NCBI GenBank assembly: GCA_030704615.1
Contig: CM060733.1
Span: 65,348,001 to 65,412,000 of the forward strand
From: Takakia lepidozioides
Lineage: Eukaryota > Streptophyta > Takakiopsida > Takakiales > Takakiaceae
Direction of reading: 5' to 3'
DNA length: 64,000 nucleotides
The position numbers and the translations under genes are program-made. Positions within the stretch are counted from its first letter, which is position 1. Every line of letters starts with the position of its first letter. The notes beneath the pieces were generated by a model. It was not told where the DNA came from. It ran no database searches and worked only from the letters and a program-made list of their open reading frames with translations. Below are positions 21,701-32,302 of this stretch, one piece after another.

Positions 21701-22422
21701 CTGCACCTTGTTTCAGCGGCAGATTTTTGACTCCCACATTTGCTCATGCCACAACGCAGACATTTTGGTTCTGTAGGCACGACATAATGACCTGTGTATT
21801 TGGCAAGCCCAAGTACGGGATTCAGGGAATGCCGGAGCCTCCGGGCGTCTGGCCTGTTGCACCGGGTTGCAGCCTCTCTCAGAATGAGGCGGATGCTCTA
21901 TCTGCAGCAGGATTTTGAATGGTGCAACGCACAGACATCCCGGCCCACGCATTTTCGGTTCCTCAGACCCAGCCATTGCAGACTGCTCGGTCCAGTAGAG
22001 ACGGATTGGACAATTTTGCACATCCCACAATGCGATTCGGAAGAGTGAAGAGACGACACCCTCCCAACAAGTTGAATGAGACTCGGATTGCCAATGCTCT
22101 TGGGATGGCTTGCACTATTCAGAGCTCCGTGGACGTACCCCCACCCGGCCTTGGGCGTGTGTATCGGATGGCAACGGCCGGCTCGGCTGTACGCGACGAT
22201 GTATACACAATTACGATTGGAGTGGAGCCGACTTGCAATTGTACGGACTTCTCGTTGATGGAAGCAAAGAAGGGTTCGAAGTATTATCCGTGCAAGCATC
22301 TGTATTACATTTACCTGAAGAGGTTGAGGATGAACGTGACTATTGATGACTTTATTCATGCACCGGCGTTGAGCGTGAACGAGCTGCACAAACTCCTCCT
22401 TAGGGATTCCAGAAATCATTGA
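18716..22422 (+). CDS. MULE transposase (DDE core, SWIM zinc finger), with lesions
   Basis: Transposase of the Mutator-like family, which cuts at terminal inverted repeats. N-terminal part 18,716-19,525 (LEEERKDSNGLVVESIVVLH) has a one-base loss near 19,107 relative to MULE2. It is followed at 19,545-20,252 by a Cys/His-rich part (CFSPTCFHFKS, CAHCKEPPHC) resembling the zinc-binding N-terminus of MULEs. The DDE core is at 20,367-21,430: GAHVYDTHCRMLMTIA, then FMADNAQANWAAIRRVYG (second Asp region) and TTNMAESVHSSWR (Glu region). An intron (about 20,923-21,005, GTGAGT...CAAG) probably lies before the Glu motif; phase was not fully resolved. The C-terminal part, 21,430-22,422, ends in a SWIM finger, CNCTDF...YYPCKH. 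Stops and frame changes at about 19,550, 20,252-20,367 and 21,918 suggest decay or unseen introns. Confidence 0.75.
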
Positions 22423-22559
22423 TGGGGCAAAGGGAATCCTCCATATGGATATTTTCAATTGCATTTTGCTGTATCAGATGTTGATCTCAGTTTGAATGGA
22501 ATATTGCCTCATTCCAGGAGTTTTGGGGTGCGTTTCATTACACTGCAAAAAAGCAGTTG

Positions 22560-22940
22560 TGGGGCCATTTCTGGAAAAATGGCGCCGAATTTCTCTTTTT
22601 GGGGCCGAAAACTGGCTAAGTCCCAACATGCACTGGTACCTGTGTCTGGGAAAATGGCGCCGAATTTCTCTTTTTTGGGCCGAAAACTGGCTAAGTCCCA
22701 ACATGCACTGGTACAGTGTCTGGAAAAATGGCGTCGAATTTCCCTATTTTGCGCCGAAAACTGGCTAAGTCCGAACATGCACTGGAAAAATGACGCCGAA
22801 TTACCTGTCATGAGGGGACCTATAGCCGCGGAATTCGGCACCATTTTTCGCCAGAGAGACTTATTACCGCGAAATACGTCGCCATTTTTTCAGGTTACGG
22901 ACCCTATTACCGCGAAATTCGGCGCCATATTTGCACATGT
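22560..22940. repeat. 76-bp repeat block near the MULE1 right end
   Basis: Units of about 76 bp start at about 22,575, 22,651 and 22,727 (AAAATGGCGCCGAATTTC, then GCCGAAAACTGGCTAAGTCC and AACATGCACTGG). Two more divergent AAATTCGGCGCCAT copies follow to 22,930. Same palindrome theme as the other MULE arrays. Confidence 0.8.
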
Positions 22941-23104
22941 CGTTGGGAATTGGCATGAGCGGAAGATGAAATATCATGAGCACAACTGTCAAAACTACAA
23001 TTTTCCCTTCAAGGGGCCGAATAATATATTTGTTTTTCCTGACACATTGCATTAAATTAATGTTTTTATTGTTTTTTATTTTTGAAATTTGTACTTCTGC
23101 TCAT

Positions 23105-23182
23105 GAAAACCGATTGTCTTACTACTCCGCTCATGCCGCTCATGCTGCTCATGCCGCTCATGCTCATGAAATAACTAACCTC
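23105..23182 (-). repeat. MULE1 right terminal inverted repeat
   Basis: Read inward from 23,182: GAGGTTAGTTATTTCATGAG followed by alternating GCATGAGCGG and CATGAGCAG repeats. Inverted counterpart of the left end at 10,076. Confidence 0.83.
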
Positions 23183-23191
23183 GTGTTAAAC
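23183..23191 (+). repeat. Target-site duplication of MULE1, right
   Basis: GTGTTAAAC, the second copy of the 9-bp duplication at 10,067-10,075. Confidence 0.93.
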
Positions 23192-23762
23192 ATCCCATGT
23201 TCCACCTCCTTGAGCATTTGTCACATACCAACATGGTTGTGGCACTACCAGCATGCCCATATAGCATGCAACGCAATCATGCAGGTACCACTGCAAGGTT
23301 GGGATTTATTCTCTCATCCACATGTGGAAGGTGACATGGCGCACAATTGCGCACATGGTCCTTCCATACCATGCCATCTCGACCCTCCATAATCAATACT
23401 CCTGAAGGCAACACCTCTCATACCCGTAGAATCACACGCCCTGCTGTGACATCCAAGGTCGTAGGCGCTGTCTACTGCAGATACACATAATCCCCAGGGT
23501 TGAATCTCCGAACACCCGGTCGATATCCTCCTCCACGTATAGTGGCATACCTCAATGTGTCTCAGTGTTGGGCAATAGCAAGGTTCTCAAAAGCCATAGG
23601 CATGACTCTTTTGAACAACTCTGCTCGTTGGTCACACGCTTGTGTCCACACATCCGGATCATCAAGGTCGAGGAATACTGCAGCCTCCCTGTGAATAGAT
23701 GCAGGCAAATCTGGCTCTCGGCCGAAGAGAACAAAGTAAGGTGAGAACGAGGCAAGTGATAC
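23192..23762 (-). pseudogene. Copy C Gypsy: integrase C-terminus and 5' half of PHD finger
   Basis: Reads leftward from the chimera junction near 23,762: FSPYFVLFGREPDLPASIH (the conserved end of Gypsy integrase), then DPDVWTQACDQRAELFKRV, MPMAFENLAIAQ, a GGGYRPGVRRF-type GPY/F-like segment and the first Cys residues of the PHD finger (CDKCSRRWNMGC). It matches 48,060-47,640 of copy A but retains integrase sequence that copy A has lost. Lesions: an in-frame TGA after IAQH (about 23,560), and Cys-to-Tyr and His-to-Asn changes at zinc ligands. It continues across MULE1 at 10,075. Confidence 0.8.
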
Positions 23763-25308
23763 TTGCTTTAATTTCTTCCTTAAGCACCCTATTCATTGTT
23801 CTTTGGAAAGTAGCAGTGGCATTTTTTAGCCCAAATGGCATGACCAGCCATTCATACAATCCCTTCTTGGTGATTACTGCTGTTTTGCTTATATCTCGGT
23901 CGTCCATCTTAATCTGCCAAAAACCAGATTGTAAATCCAGAGCAGAGAACCACTTGGCTTTCCCCAACTGGTTCAAAACATCCTGAATTAATGACATAGG
24001 GTAAGAGTCCCTCCTAGTCAAGCGGTTCACCGGCCTGAAATCACCACAAAAACGCTTGGATCCATCCTTTTTTGGTGGAAGGGTGACTGGACATGACCAT
24101 TCTGAACTACTTTCCTGCATCTTACCTTGTGAGATCAAAGTCTCAATCTGTCTTTGTACCTCGTTTTCCTCCCACTCTGATAGGCGGCTGGGACGACTTC
24201 TGCAAGGGGGAAAACCTTGTGTATCAATTGTATGTTCCACCTCACTGCAATAACCCAAGTCAGCTTTGCTAAGAGCAAAACATTCCTGATTTTCTCTCAG
24301 CTCTTGCTCAAGTTCTATCCTATGTTCTGGGGCTAGCTCTGGATTGATGTGAAGTCTGGATTTCAGACTTTTCCAACGACTCTCCATTTCTTCTTCATGG
24401 CTGGGTTCCCAACTCTTTCCCTCCACCTGGTGTACAGAGTTAGCTACCCTCTGCCTTTCTTCCTGAGTCACAACCTGATTCCAATCATGGAAATCATCCT
24501 CTATTTCCACGTTGTTGTTCCCTAGTTCACCATTCCAAGCTTTCTGGTAAGCTTCCTGTATGATAGAGGCAGCCATGCTACGATGGGTCTCTTCCTGAAG
24601 GAGTTCAGACATCCCTTGGTCTTTGAACAAATCCTCCCCTAGGTTGACATTATCTATTATCTCCTCTACATTCTTCAGGGCTCTATCTACCTTTTCGTTC
24701 TCCTCATATCCTCCCATCTCCTCATCTTTATCAGATTCAGAGCTGTCAGAGTCTAGAGATCCTTCCTCCGTGTCCACAAACTCTTCCTTGGGCTTTCTTT
24801 CTTCTTCCCACAAACCTAGGTACTGTTCATCTGATGTCAGGGTCAAGACATTTCCTGCTGACGTAGTGCTTGCATACCTTACTCTGCCCTCATCCCCTCT
24901 ATGGTAGGCTATTCTGGTGACTACAGGCTCATTATAATTTATAGTGTGCAAAGGGAAGTGAGCAAAATCCTTTCCTGGCCCACAGCGTACATGAATCGTT
25001 TCAGCTTTGGTGTCAACTACCGCGCCAAACTTTTTGAGAAAGTCCAAGCCCAAAAGCATGTGATACGTATCCGTGTTTACCACCATAAAGGACAAGCGAT
25101 TGGTCAGCTCTCCTACTTTGACCTTGATGTCCTCAAGTCTGCCCATTGCAGTCTCAAGAGCACCTGAGGCTACTCTGTAATTTACATCCTTATCAGTAAC
25201 AACAGATCCCATCAGACCAAGATCCCTGACTGTACTTGCGGATATTACAGAAAGCATGGCACCGGTGTCAATTTGGCCTAATACTTGGTAATCTCCCATT
25301 GTAATCAT
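23763..25308 (-). pseudogene. Gypsy copy D pol: protease and N-terminal half of reverse transcriptase
   Basis: Open from 25,308. The aspartic protease has the DTGA active site (GQIDTGAMLSVIS) and the usual LLGLDFLKKF downstream element, followed by an acidic linker of about 170 residues. The reverse transcriptase starts around CGDFRPVNRLTRRDSYPMS, has motif A LDLQSGFWQIKM and PFGLKNATATFQRTMNRVL, then stops being RT at about 23,765, before the YxDD catalytic motif. From there the sequence is integrase of copy C in another frame. Only the first half of RT is present, so no active enzyme. The junction is same-orientation and abrupt. Confidence 0.85.
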
Positions 25309-25368
25309 TACATGAAGCGCTTTAACCTTACCAGTATAAGCATACGAGATCGTGGGCTCAGCGTGGGC

Positions 25369-26660
25369 TCAGTACAAAGGCCTTGGAACATCCCTCACAA
25401 TTTCTACACTGTGAGTTGTCTCCTTTTGTTGTACCATTGCCCTTTCCACCACTTTGACCAGCCCCTTTAATTTGTCTAACTCTCCGGGCACAGTCATGAT
25501 TAGGTCCATGGGAGACAAGGATATTCTCCCCTTGTAGAAGTGGTTTAGGATTCTGGATTTAGTACCTCCTTCTATGGCAGCTTTGAAATTGTTCTTTGGG
25601 TAGATCTCACTCTTGGTCTTGCTTGGCTGTTCACTGCTCTCACCATTCCTCTCTGGTGACTCTGTAGGTTCAACAGTAGGACTCTGGACAGGGATACGCG
25701 TCCTTGGAAGTCTGACTTCATTGATACTGTTTTGTGACATCAGATCTGTCATTTCTGCGAGTACATCATCCTCATCATCATAGAACACATCTACAAAGTT
25801 AGTTCCAGGAGTTCCCATCATAGTCTGGTCAAGTTTTCTACTGCACTCACTCTCTGTATGCCCTAGTACCTTGCAAAAGTTGCATCTCACACCACACATT
25901 TCCGTGGAATGCCCAAACCGGTGACATTTGTCACACTTAGCTTGGGTTCTTCCTTCAGGACAATATGTAGCTATGTGACCTTCTTTATGACAAACGTTAC
26001 AAAGGCGAACACGAGGAGGTGTTCTAGATCCAGAGCTTTCTCCTATGACTGGTCCCCTATCAAAGTACTTCTATAGGGTAGTGTTTAGCTGATCAAGTCT
26101 TCTGTCCACAGGGTTGACAAACACAACTGACTCATCTGTATCATCTCCTTCCAATGGCTCTAGAGGTATTTCCCCCAACTTTCCCAGGCCCCTCTCAATC
26201 TCAATGGCTGTCTCAAGTGCTTCCTCTACATCAGAGAAGCGCCTGCCCAGAATTACTCTTGCTATTTCAGGTCTCAAACCTGCTGCAAATCTACGCCTCT
26301 GTTCCAAATCAGACACCCCACTTCTTATAAACAACCGGTTCAACCTATCAAAGTATGTCTGAACCCTTTGTCTATTTTCCTGTTTGATGGTATCCATCCT
26401 CAGCCTGATTTCTGCCAAGTCAATGACACCAAACTTGGCTGATATGGCTGCCCTGAAATCTTCCCAGTTGCCTGGTCTAGGGTTTTGTTTACGGTACCAT
26501 TCATCAGCCTTGGCTCTCAGGTTGAGCCTTGCTACCTTGAAGGTTTTATCCTCATTTAAATCTCTGACATTGCCTCCATCTGAATCCTTTCCAGCCAGTC
26601 ATTCACATCTTCACTATTCCTACCATGATAAGGCACATCTATGCTAGTTGGACTGGTCAT
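25369..26660 (-). pseudogene. Gypsy copy D gag
   Basis: Reads leftward from an ATG near 26,658. The capsid starts SIDVPYHGRNSEDVNDWLE, has one frame change near 26,577, then is open 26,418-26,071 (RMDTIKQENRQRVQTYFDRL). An in-frame TAG at 26,071-26,073 is followed in the same frame by three zinc knuckles (CNVCHKEGHIATYC, CDKCHRFGHSTEMC, CNFCKVLGHTESEC) and a Ser/Pro-rich tail. A TGA at 25,369-25,371 then separates gag from pol, again in the same frame, with about 20 codons before the first pol Met. An 11-base duplication (GTGGGCTCAGC/T) lies at 25,350-25,372. Confidence 0.8.
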
Positions 26661-26732
26661 TCTTCTACTCTCTAGTCTGAGTTCAAACTGGTTTTAACAC
26701 CTAATTCTGATTCTAATTTTTTTGCAACACCC

Positions 26733-27059
26733 TTAATGCTGACCTCTATACCACTCCCACTGTCCATTTTGCAACATCTCTACTCTACCTCCCCATGTCA
26801 CTTCTCGTGCCATGGTATTTATCTTCTCCCACCTTCCTAACTCTCTTATCCAAAGTACTATGGTTGTTCTTCCACCAGCATGTATCACTCTAAGACATAA
26901 ATCACCATCAGCTATTCTCCAAGCAGGGTTGAAGAAGTACAAACAAGGGTCTGCGTAGGCATTTGGTGAGCGTCGGCTGAAGCAAATCAGCACATCTCCA
27001 ATGCTTGGTTCATCAGGAATCAGTGTATGGTCTCTGCCTGCCATCAAACCATCCAACAC
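26733..27059 (-). CDS. Short ORF in the copy D leader, function unknown
   Basis: A 108-residue open frame between the primer-binding site and gag (MLDGLMAGRDHTLIPDEPS..., Trp-rich end VEMLQNGQWEWYRGQH). It has the composition of a real protein but no family I recognise, and nothing in the other copies confirms it. It could be a leader-encoded peptide or chance. Confidence 0.25.
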   Translation of the reverse strand: MLDGLMAGRDHTLIPDEPSIGDVLICFSRRSPNAYADPCLYFFNPAWRIADGDLCLRVIHAGGRTTIVLWIRELGRWEKINTMAREVTWGGRVEMLQNGQWEWYRGQH

Positions 27060-27100
27060 AAATCAAGATCCCTAGCTAGTAGATATCACGATTTAACGAA

Positions 27101-27112
27101 GCTCTGATACCA
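27101..27112 (-). promoter_or_regulatory. Primer-binding site of Gypsy copy D (initiator tRNA-Met type)
   Basis: TGGTATCAGAGC on the minus strand, the standard plant retrotransposon site complementary to the 3' end of initiator methionine tRNA. It fixes the 5' LTR of copy D as lying to the right, from about 27,115. Confidence 0.85.
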
Positions 27113-27114
27113 AA

Positions 27115-27794
27115 AGAAGGGGCGTGAATCCCCTTCTGGGTGATTCTAATCTGTACTCCTCCTCAGTTGAAGGCAAAGCAAAAGGAAGGAACGTTCTAGT
27201 GATCCAACCATCTTCACATGGCTGTGGATTTCCCTTAGTTCGTTCGTGATCAGAGTTCATGCAATCCTCATCCACGCCGCAGCGGAAGAGAAGACATGGA
27301 TGGGGAGTTTTGAATTGTTCTTGGTCTTGGTTCTATTTTTATACAACATCCTTGCCCTATGATCACAGCGCCAACAGTGCTGCCATGATCTTTTCTGTGA
27401 TGCAACCAGCCCTATGACAGCGCTGAACACGACCCTTAATGTGAAGCTCCCTTGAGCAGTGACACGTCAGAAGCCCCCTTTTGTAATGGTGACACAGATT
27501 TAGAGGGAGGCAGCTCAGATCTGCCATGAACTGCAGGGCCACTGTCTCTTTCAGGGTTCATGTTTTCTTCATCTTATTCCCCAAATTGGCCATCCCCCAT
27601 CAACCCCTTTTACTGAGCAGCTCTCTCCCTTCCCAAATCCTTTTCTCTCTCTCTCTAATCTTGGTCTACAGGTTCCTCACTTCTTCAACAGCAGCATATC
27701 TACCATGCAATGCAATGCACAACTCAGCCAGGCATCCAGTGCACCCAGCCTTGAAATCATCCTCGGTCACACAAGGCATAACCATCCCATTCAT

Positions 27795-27838
<44 letters not shown>

Positions 27839-29320
27839 AATGACCAGCCCTTCACACTACCTTTTTCCAAAAGAAGCCATTGCCCAAACAGCTCTCAGCC
27901 TTTCTATAGGTTTCAACCAAATACCCCAACAGGCCTCTTTTCCCTTCAACTATGAACCTCAGTTGTTCATACCCTGAGACCATGCTGGAAACTAGTTCCA
28001 AAAGAAAAACAAATCAGTGCGGTGTTGCCTCCCCTTCCACATTATCCTTTCTCTGTTTTCAACAGTTCTAACTAACCCTCACTGGTGTTTTCAATCAGCC
28101 AAGCTAGGCCTACATTGGTTCCAGTGTATCAATACCCAGGGCAGCATTGTGTGTAGGTTCATAACACTGAAACAAAGAACAAGAATGAAGATAAACAGTG
28201 ACCATTCTGATTCAGTGACAAGCAGTCTCTCCACCACTCATTTCTCCTACTGACACTATAACATCAGGTGCATCCATCCTTTCCCTATCCTGGTTTGAAG
28301 TTTCAGAGTCTCCATTCCATTTCCAAAACCTTTTCCTCCATCACATATCTCTACCTCCTTCTCCTCTACATAGAGCCAGTCCTAAATCCACACCAAAACA
28401 ATTTCTAAGTCACCACTCCCCCAAAAACCGAAGCCCACAGTCTACGAACTTATCTGTTTTATCCTCCAGCGAAGCGGTGGATCTGCCAGCCAAGATGGCA
28501 CCTCACCATCGCCTGTCAGCAGCCACTTCAACCTATTATCCTTGTCTTGATTCCAGTATTTATCATGCCATGATGGCTCCTCTTCATCCTATGGAACATC
28601 CTGTGGCTTGCCAACTAAATACTCTATCCTTCTATGCGTGCAATTCTTCCCTAAGAATTGATATGGTCCTATAGTAAGATGACACAAAAGCAGCTATAAG
28701 CTTTGATTACAGATAACCTGAGTTGCCATCCAGCCAGCACTTCACATGCCTCATCCCCTCCATTGATTGTGCCCACAACTCACTTCCTTGTGCTTCCGAC
28801 AGCTGGCCGTTTTCCTTGCTTGCTCATCTGCCCATAACTGTTTTCTTCAAGGCAATGGCGACAGCGGTGGTGCGCCGCTCTTCTTACATGCTCCTACTCC
28901 AAGAATTGATCATCACTACGAGAGAAGCGGCACCGCTTCCCCTTACACAGAATACCAAGCAGAAGCACTTAATGCCGCTCTCAAAACCAAGCAGAGTCCC
29001 ATAGCGTAGGTACAACCTCCCACAAACAGACGGCCCTGACAACCCCACTGCTCGCAGCAGCTGCTAAGAGTGGCCCGTCATCTTCCTCTTCGTTTTCCTC
29101 AACCCGCGTTTCTAGGTAAAACACCTGGGATGAACACGTGCATCCTACGGATGAAAACGTTCATCCTACGGATGAAAATACGCATGGTCATGACTTAGCC
29201 ATTTTTATCCTGGCAAAGCATAAGCACAGTATGCCCATGAAATTACCTGTATGCAGGGATATATCCCTCCTGCAGTGTACAACGGCACTCCCGTTGTAGT
29301 GATGCAGGGTCTTAACGGTA
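27115..29320 (-). mobile_element. Probable 5' LTR/flank of Gypsy copy D
   Basis: The stretch to the right of the primer-binding site has no convincing gene. It is pyrimidine-rich with a (TC)n microsatellite at 27,798-27,835, several short uninterpretable ORFs, and near 29,145-29,190 a tandem ATCCTACGGATGAAAA repeat. The outer LTR boundary could not be set because no second copy of this LTR is in the window. Confidence 0.4.
27798..27835. repeat. (TC)n microsatellite
   Basis: About 19 uninterrupted TC dinucleotides. Confidence 0.95.
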
Positions 29321-29334
29321 AGACAAAATGTAAT

Positions 29335-30400
29335 GTCACTCCCCTGCATTCACACTACACTTGTACCACCATGAAGTAAATAAAGTCTTGGAGGAGTTTC
29401 ATAAGGAGTGGCTGGAGGTCATTTTGGAGAAGAGACTACCAGTAGGAAGATACTACTTGCAGGTTACTGGATGGCCTACGCTTTTCAAAGATGTAACAAG
29501 TATTGTCAGAGTTGTGATGAATTGCAGAGGCTAGGACCTTTGCAGAGATATGGGAAGATGGCTTTGCATCCGACGATGCCTACTGAACCATTTCAGAAAT
29601 GGGGTTGGACCAATTAACCCACCGGCCAAGAATACACAGAACAAGTACATAATTACAGCCACTGATTATACTACAAAGTGGGTGGAGGCTAAAGCTCTGA
29701 GGGACAACACAGCCAAGTCCACAGCAAGGTTCCTGTATGAGAACATACTTACACGATTTGGCTGTCCCTTGGAATTTATCAGTGACCAGGGAAGTCACTG
29801 CATTAATGAGACCATTGAACTATTGACTAAAGAGTTCATGATTGTGCATAGGAAGAGTACAACGTATTACCCACAAGGTAATGGGCAGGCAGAGGCTACC
29901 AACAAAATACTATGTATTATCTTGGCTAAGATAGTCAATGCAAACAGAACGGATTGGGATACAAAGCTGCTGACAGCTTTGTGGTCATATAGGACTTCAT
30001 ATAAAGTCACCACTAAGTATACACCATTCCAATTAGCTTATGGTATGGAAGCTTTACTTCCAGTGGAATTCTTGTTACCTACCATGAGAACTGAATGGGG
30101 AAAGAGAATGGAATTGGAAGATTCAATTAAGGTCAGGAAACATGAATTATACCATGTGGAAGAAGTACGTGCTGATGCAGCTGATAACATGACCAGAATT
30201 CAGATGAAGAGGAAGGAACAGTTTGATGAAGGCAAATTAAAGACTTTTAAGACGGGAGATTTGGTTCTCTGGTTGCAGAAGAAGAGGAAGATTAAAGCTT
30301 CTAAGCTTAAATCACCATGGAAGGGACCTTATGTCATACAGATATATGATAACAACACAACCATGTTATAAACCATTAATAAAGAGATGCTGGGAAGAGT
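29335..30400 (+). pseudogene. Gypsy integrase fragment (F family), plus strand
   Basis: Starts abruptly at the zinc-binding HHEVNKVLEEF region (about 29,365) and continues through HFGEETTSRKILLAG, CQSCDELQRLG and the catalytic core: ITATDYTTKWVEAKALRDN, SDQGSHCINETIELL (second Asp) and YYPQGNGQAEATNKI (Glu), then the C-terminal KSPWKGPYVIQ. Very close to F2 integrase (39.5-40.6 kb) but opposite strand. The first catalytic Asp region is damaged: a frame change near 29,605 loses DFVGP. Ends at about 30,400 with GRVN, where an inverted LTR stub begins (30,404-30,428). Confidence 0.85.
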
Positions 30401-30403
30401 CAA

Positions 30404-30428
30404 CCTTAAGTCCCAAGCAGCCCTCTAA
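30404..30428 (-). repeat. Stub of an F-family LTR start
   Basis: TGTTAGAGGGCTGCTTGGGA on the minus strand, the first bases of the F LTR, directly abutting the plus-strand integrase fragment in inverted orientation. 30,429-30,850 holds nothing I can identify. Confidence 0.6.
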
Positions 30429-30889
30429 CAAACCTTTAGGCTTGAAGACTTAGTGGCCACCGGGTATTATTCCCCTCTCTGCCACAGGCCTGATTGTTTG
30501 CTAAATACATCTTAAGGCGACGTGTACCTCCTTCTATCCACCCTTTATCTTAGTGCCACCTAGCTAATATTATTGTGGCCACTCTGCCCACTAAATCACC
30601 GCTGAGTCCTTTGTCTTATTTCTGCAGTATCATCCCCATGTGATGAAGAATCAACTTTTTCATTGGTGCCTTCATCGCCCTGTCATCCTGCTAGCTCGTC
30701 GTCCATCCACTAATGCCAATTAGTGATCTCATCCCTGTTTGCCATCCAATTTTTCCACCGTCCATCCGCTGATTTAATCCTGTTAACTCCAATGATAAAT
30801 CGCGATTTCATCTCCTAGCACCCCATAACCCTAACATCCTTTGTCTGTTTCTTGCATGCCTTCCGTGTTTCCCTCATCACCTCCCTTCG

Positions 30890-31300
30890 ACCTACAACAC
30901 TTGGCGAGCATCAATGATGCTCCCGCACATAACATACATGTTGACAAGGGTGTTGAGTAGTGAGTGTGCACCTGCTTTCCAGCTTCAAGTCCTTTCATCT
31001 TGATGCACTTATGCAAGAGACAGACATACGTATCTGAATCTGCTGAAATGCATCCTTGGTTTAAAGTCAGTAGAGCCTCTTTCAGTCTGCCTGCATCACA
31101 AAGCATCTTCACATGCCCATAAGTGCCAAAAGAGGCATTGTGGACTCCCTCTCTTGATCCTCTTCCAGAAGCTATGGTCATGGTTGAGGTGCCTGATTTT
31201 TATCAACTGTGCCGCTGCAGCTACTGCCTTTGGCGATGCAACCATGCACCTCTTTGCATCTGGTAATCTGATAGGCATTCACCTTGGTACAATTCCAGCT
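30890..31300 (-). pseudogene. PLS-type pentatricopeptide-repeat (PPR) protein fragment
   Basis: Minus-strand reading HVKMLCDAGRLKEALLTLNQ, then SDTYVCLLHKCIKMKGLEAG and KQVHTH, then after a frameshift (about 30,960) LVNMYVMCGSIIDARQVL and a stop. This is the N-terminal pattern of plant organelle RNA-processing PPR proteins of the PLS class. Only about one and a half repeats survive. The right end abuts the F1 LTR at 31,323, so an F element probably inserted in or beside the gene. PPR genes of this class point to a land plant or a close algal relative. Confidence 0.7.
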
Positions 31301-31322
31301 CTCAAGATGTTGCCATGGACCT

Positions 31323-32261
31323 TGTTGAGCGGCTCTTACTCACCTATCCCTTCGCTATCCGAGGTGGGAACTCCAAAATAGAAGAGTTGGATATCTCTAA
31401 GCACTCAGCCCGCTCAGAACAATCAGTCAGGACCTACAACTAATGTATCATGGAAGTGCTTCTTGTTGTATTCTTTCTTGCCTTCATGTCAGCGAATTAC
31501 CTTACTATTTATATTTAAGCATCAGATTGCTTCAGCAATCTACCATGTTCCAATCACTCATCCCTTCATTCCACAGCTTCACTCAAGTCTCTCTACACAG
31601 TGTGAGTATGGAATATGTATCAGATTATGCTCTATCAAATGTCAGGCCGAAGCCATGGTGTCCCTAGTCTGCTCTACAGTATAACTCTACGGCTTGCATG
31701 ATTCAAGCGTCAACAGTTCGCGACTCCTCCTTCACTGCACTCTCCATTCCTCAGCTCTAGATCGTCCTTCCTTTCCCGATGGCCAAGTCGTGATCCCAGA
31801 AGTGTCCTCCCTCCATTGCTACTCTGCCTTTTTCTACCTGCAAGCTGTTCTAACTAACTGTCATCCAGATAGAATACACGTTCCTGCTACCGATGTCGTT
31901 CCCACACAGTCGTTCCTTGCCTTGGTAACCGTTCCCTGCAAATGTTGTGATAGGCTGTGCCCAACTGTGTCGGCTGTGACTGGCTGTGTTGAGCTGTGTC
32001 AAGTTGTGTCGGGCTGTGACTAACTTTGTCGGGCTGTGTCAGGCTGTGATAGACTGTGATAGGCTGTGTAAGGTTGTGTCAGACTGCGACTAGCTGTGTC
32101 AAGTTGTGTCTAACTGTATAAGTCTATGACTGACTGTGTAAGCCTGTATACCACCCCTAAGGCCTGTGTTGGTCTAAGTCTACCATCCATAAGTCTGTGC
32201 AAAAATTTGGGGTACCCACAAAACCCGTAAAACTATCTAAGTCCCTGACAACCCTCTAACA
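31323..32261 (-). mobile_element. 3' LTR of F1 Gypsy
   Basis: 939-bp LTR, TGTTAGAGGG...CCGCTCAACA on the minus strand, preceded by the polypurine tract at 32,262-32,278 (GAGAGGGGGAGGGGTAA type). It contains CACAGCC-type decamers (31,940-32,150). It matches the LTRs at 34,043-35,043, 59,116-59,747 and the solo LTR at 6453-7306. Confidence 0.85.
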
Positions 32262-32302
32262 TTACCCCTCCCCCTCTCAAAAAGCCATGTCCTCACGGTT
32301 TA

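Larger units (their letters stand above)
10076..23182 (+). mobile_element. MULE1: 13.1-kb Mutator-like DNA transposon with methyltransferase-type cargo
   Basis: Complete element with imperfect terminal inverted repeats. The left end is GGGGGCTGCTATTTCATGAG and the right end, read inward, GAGGTTAGTTATTTCATGAG (15 of 20 identical); both continue into GCATGAGCGG-type short repeats. A 9-bp target duplication flanks it. Contents in order: cargo gene on the minus strand (about 16.5-10.3 kb, ParB-like plus beta-class methyltransferase-like), a central palindromic-repeat block (16.85-18.6 kb), the transposase on the plus strand (18.7-22.4 kb, DDE core and SWIM zinc finger), and a 76-bp repeat block. 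Cargo and transposase are divergently oriented around the central array. It inserted into the PHD exon of copy C. Both genes carry single-base lesions, so this copy may no longer be autonomous. Confidence 0.88.
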
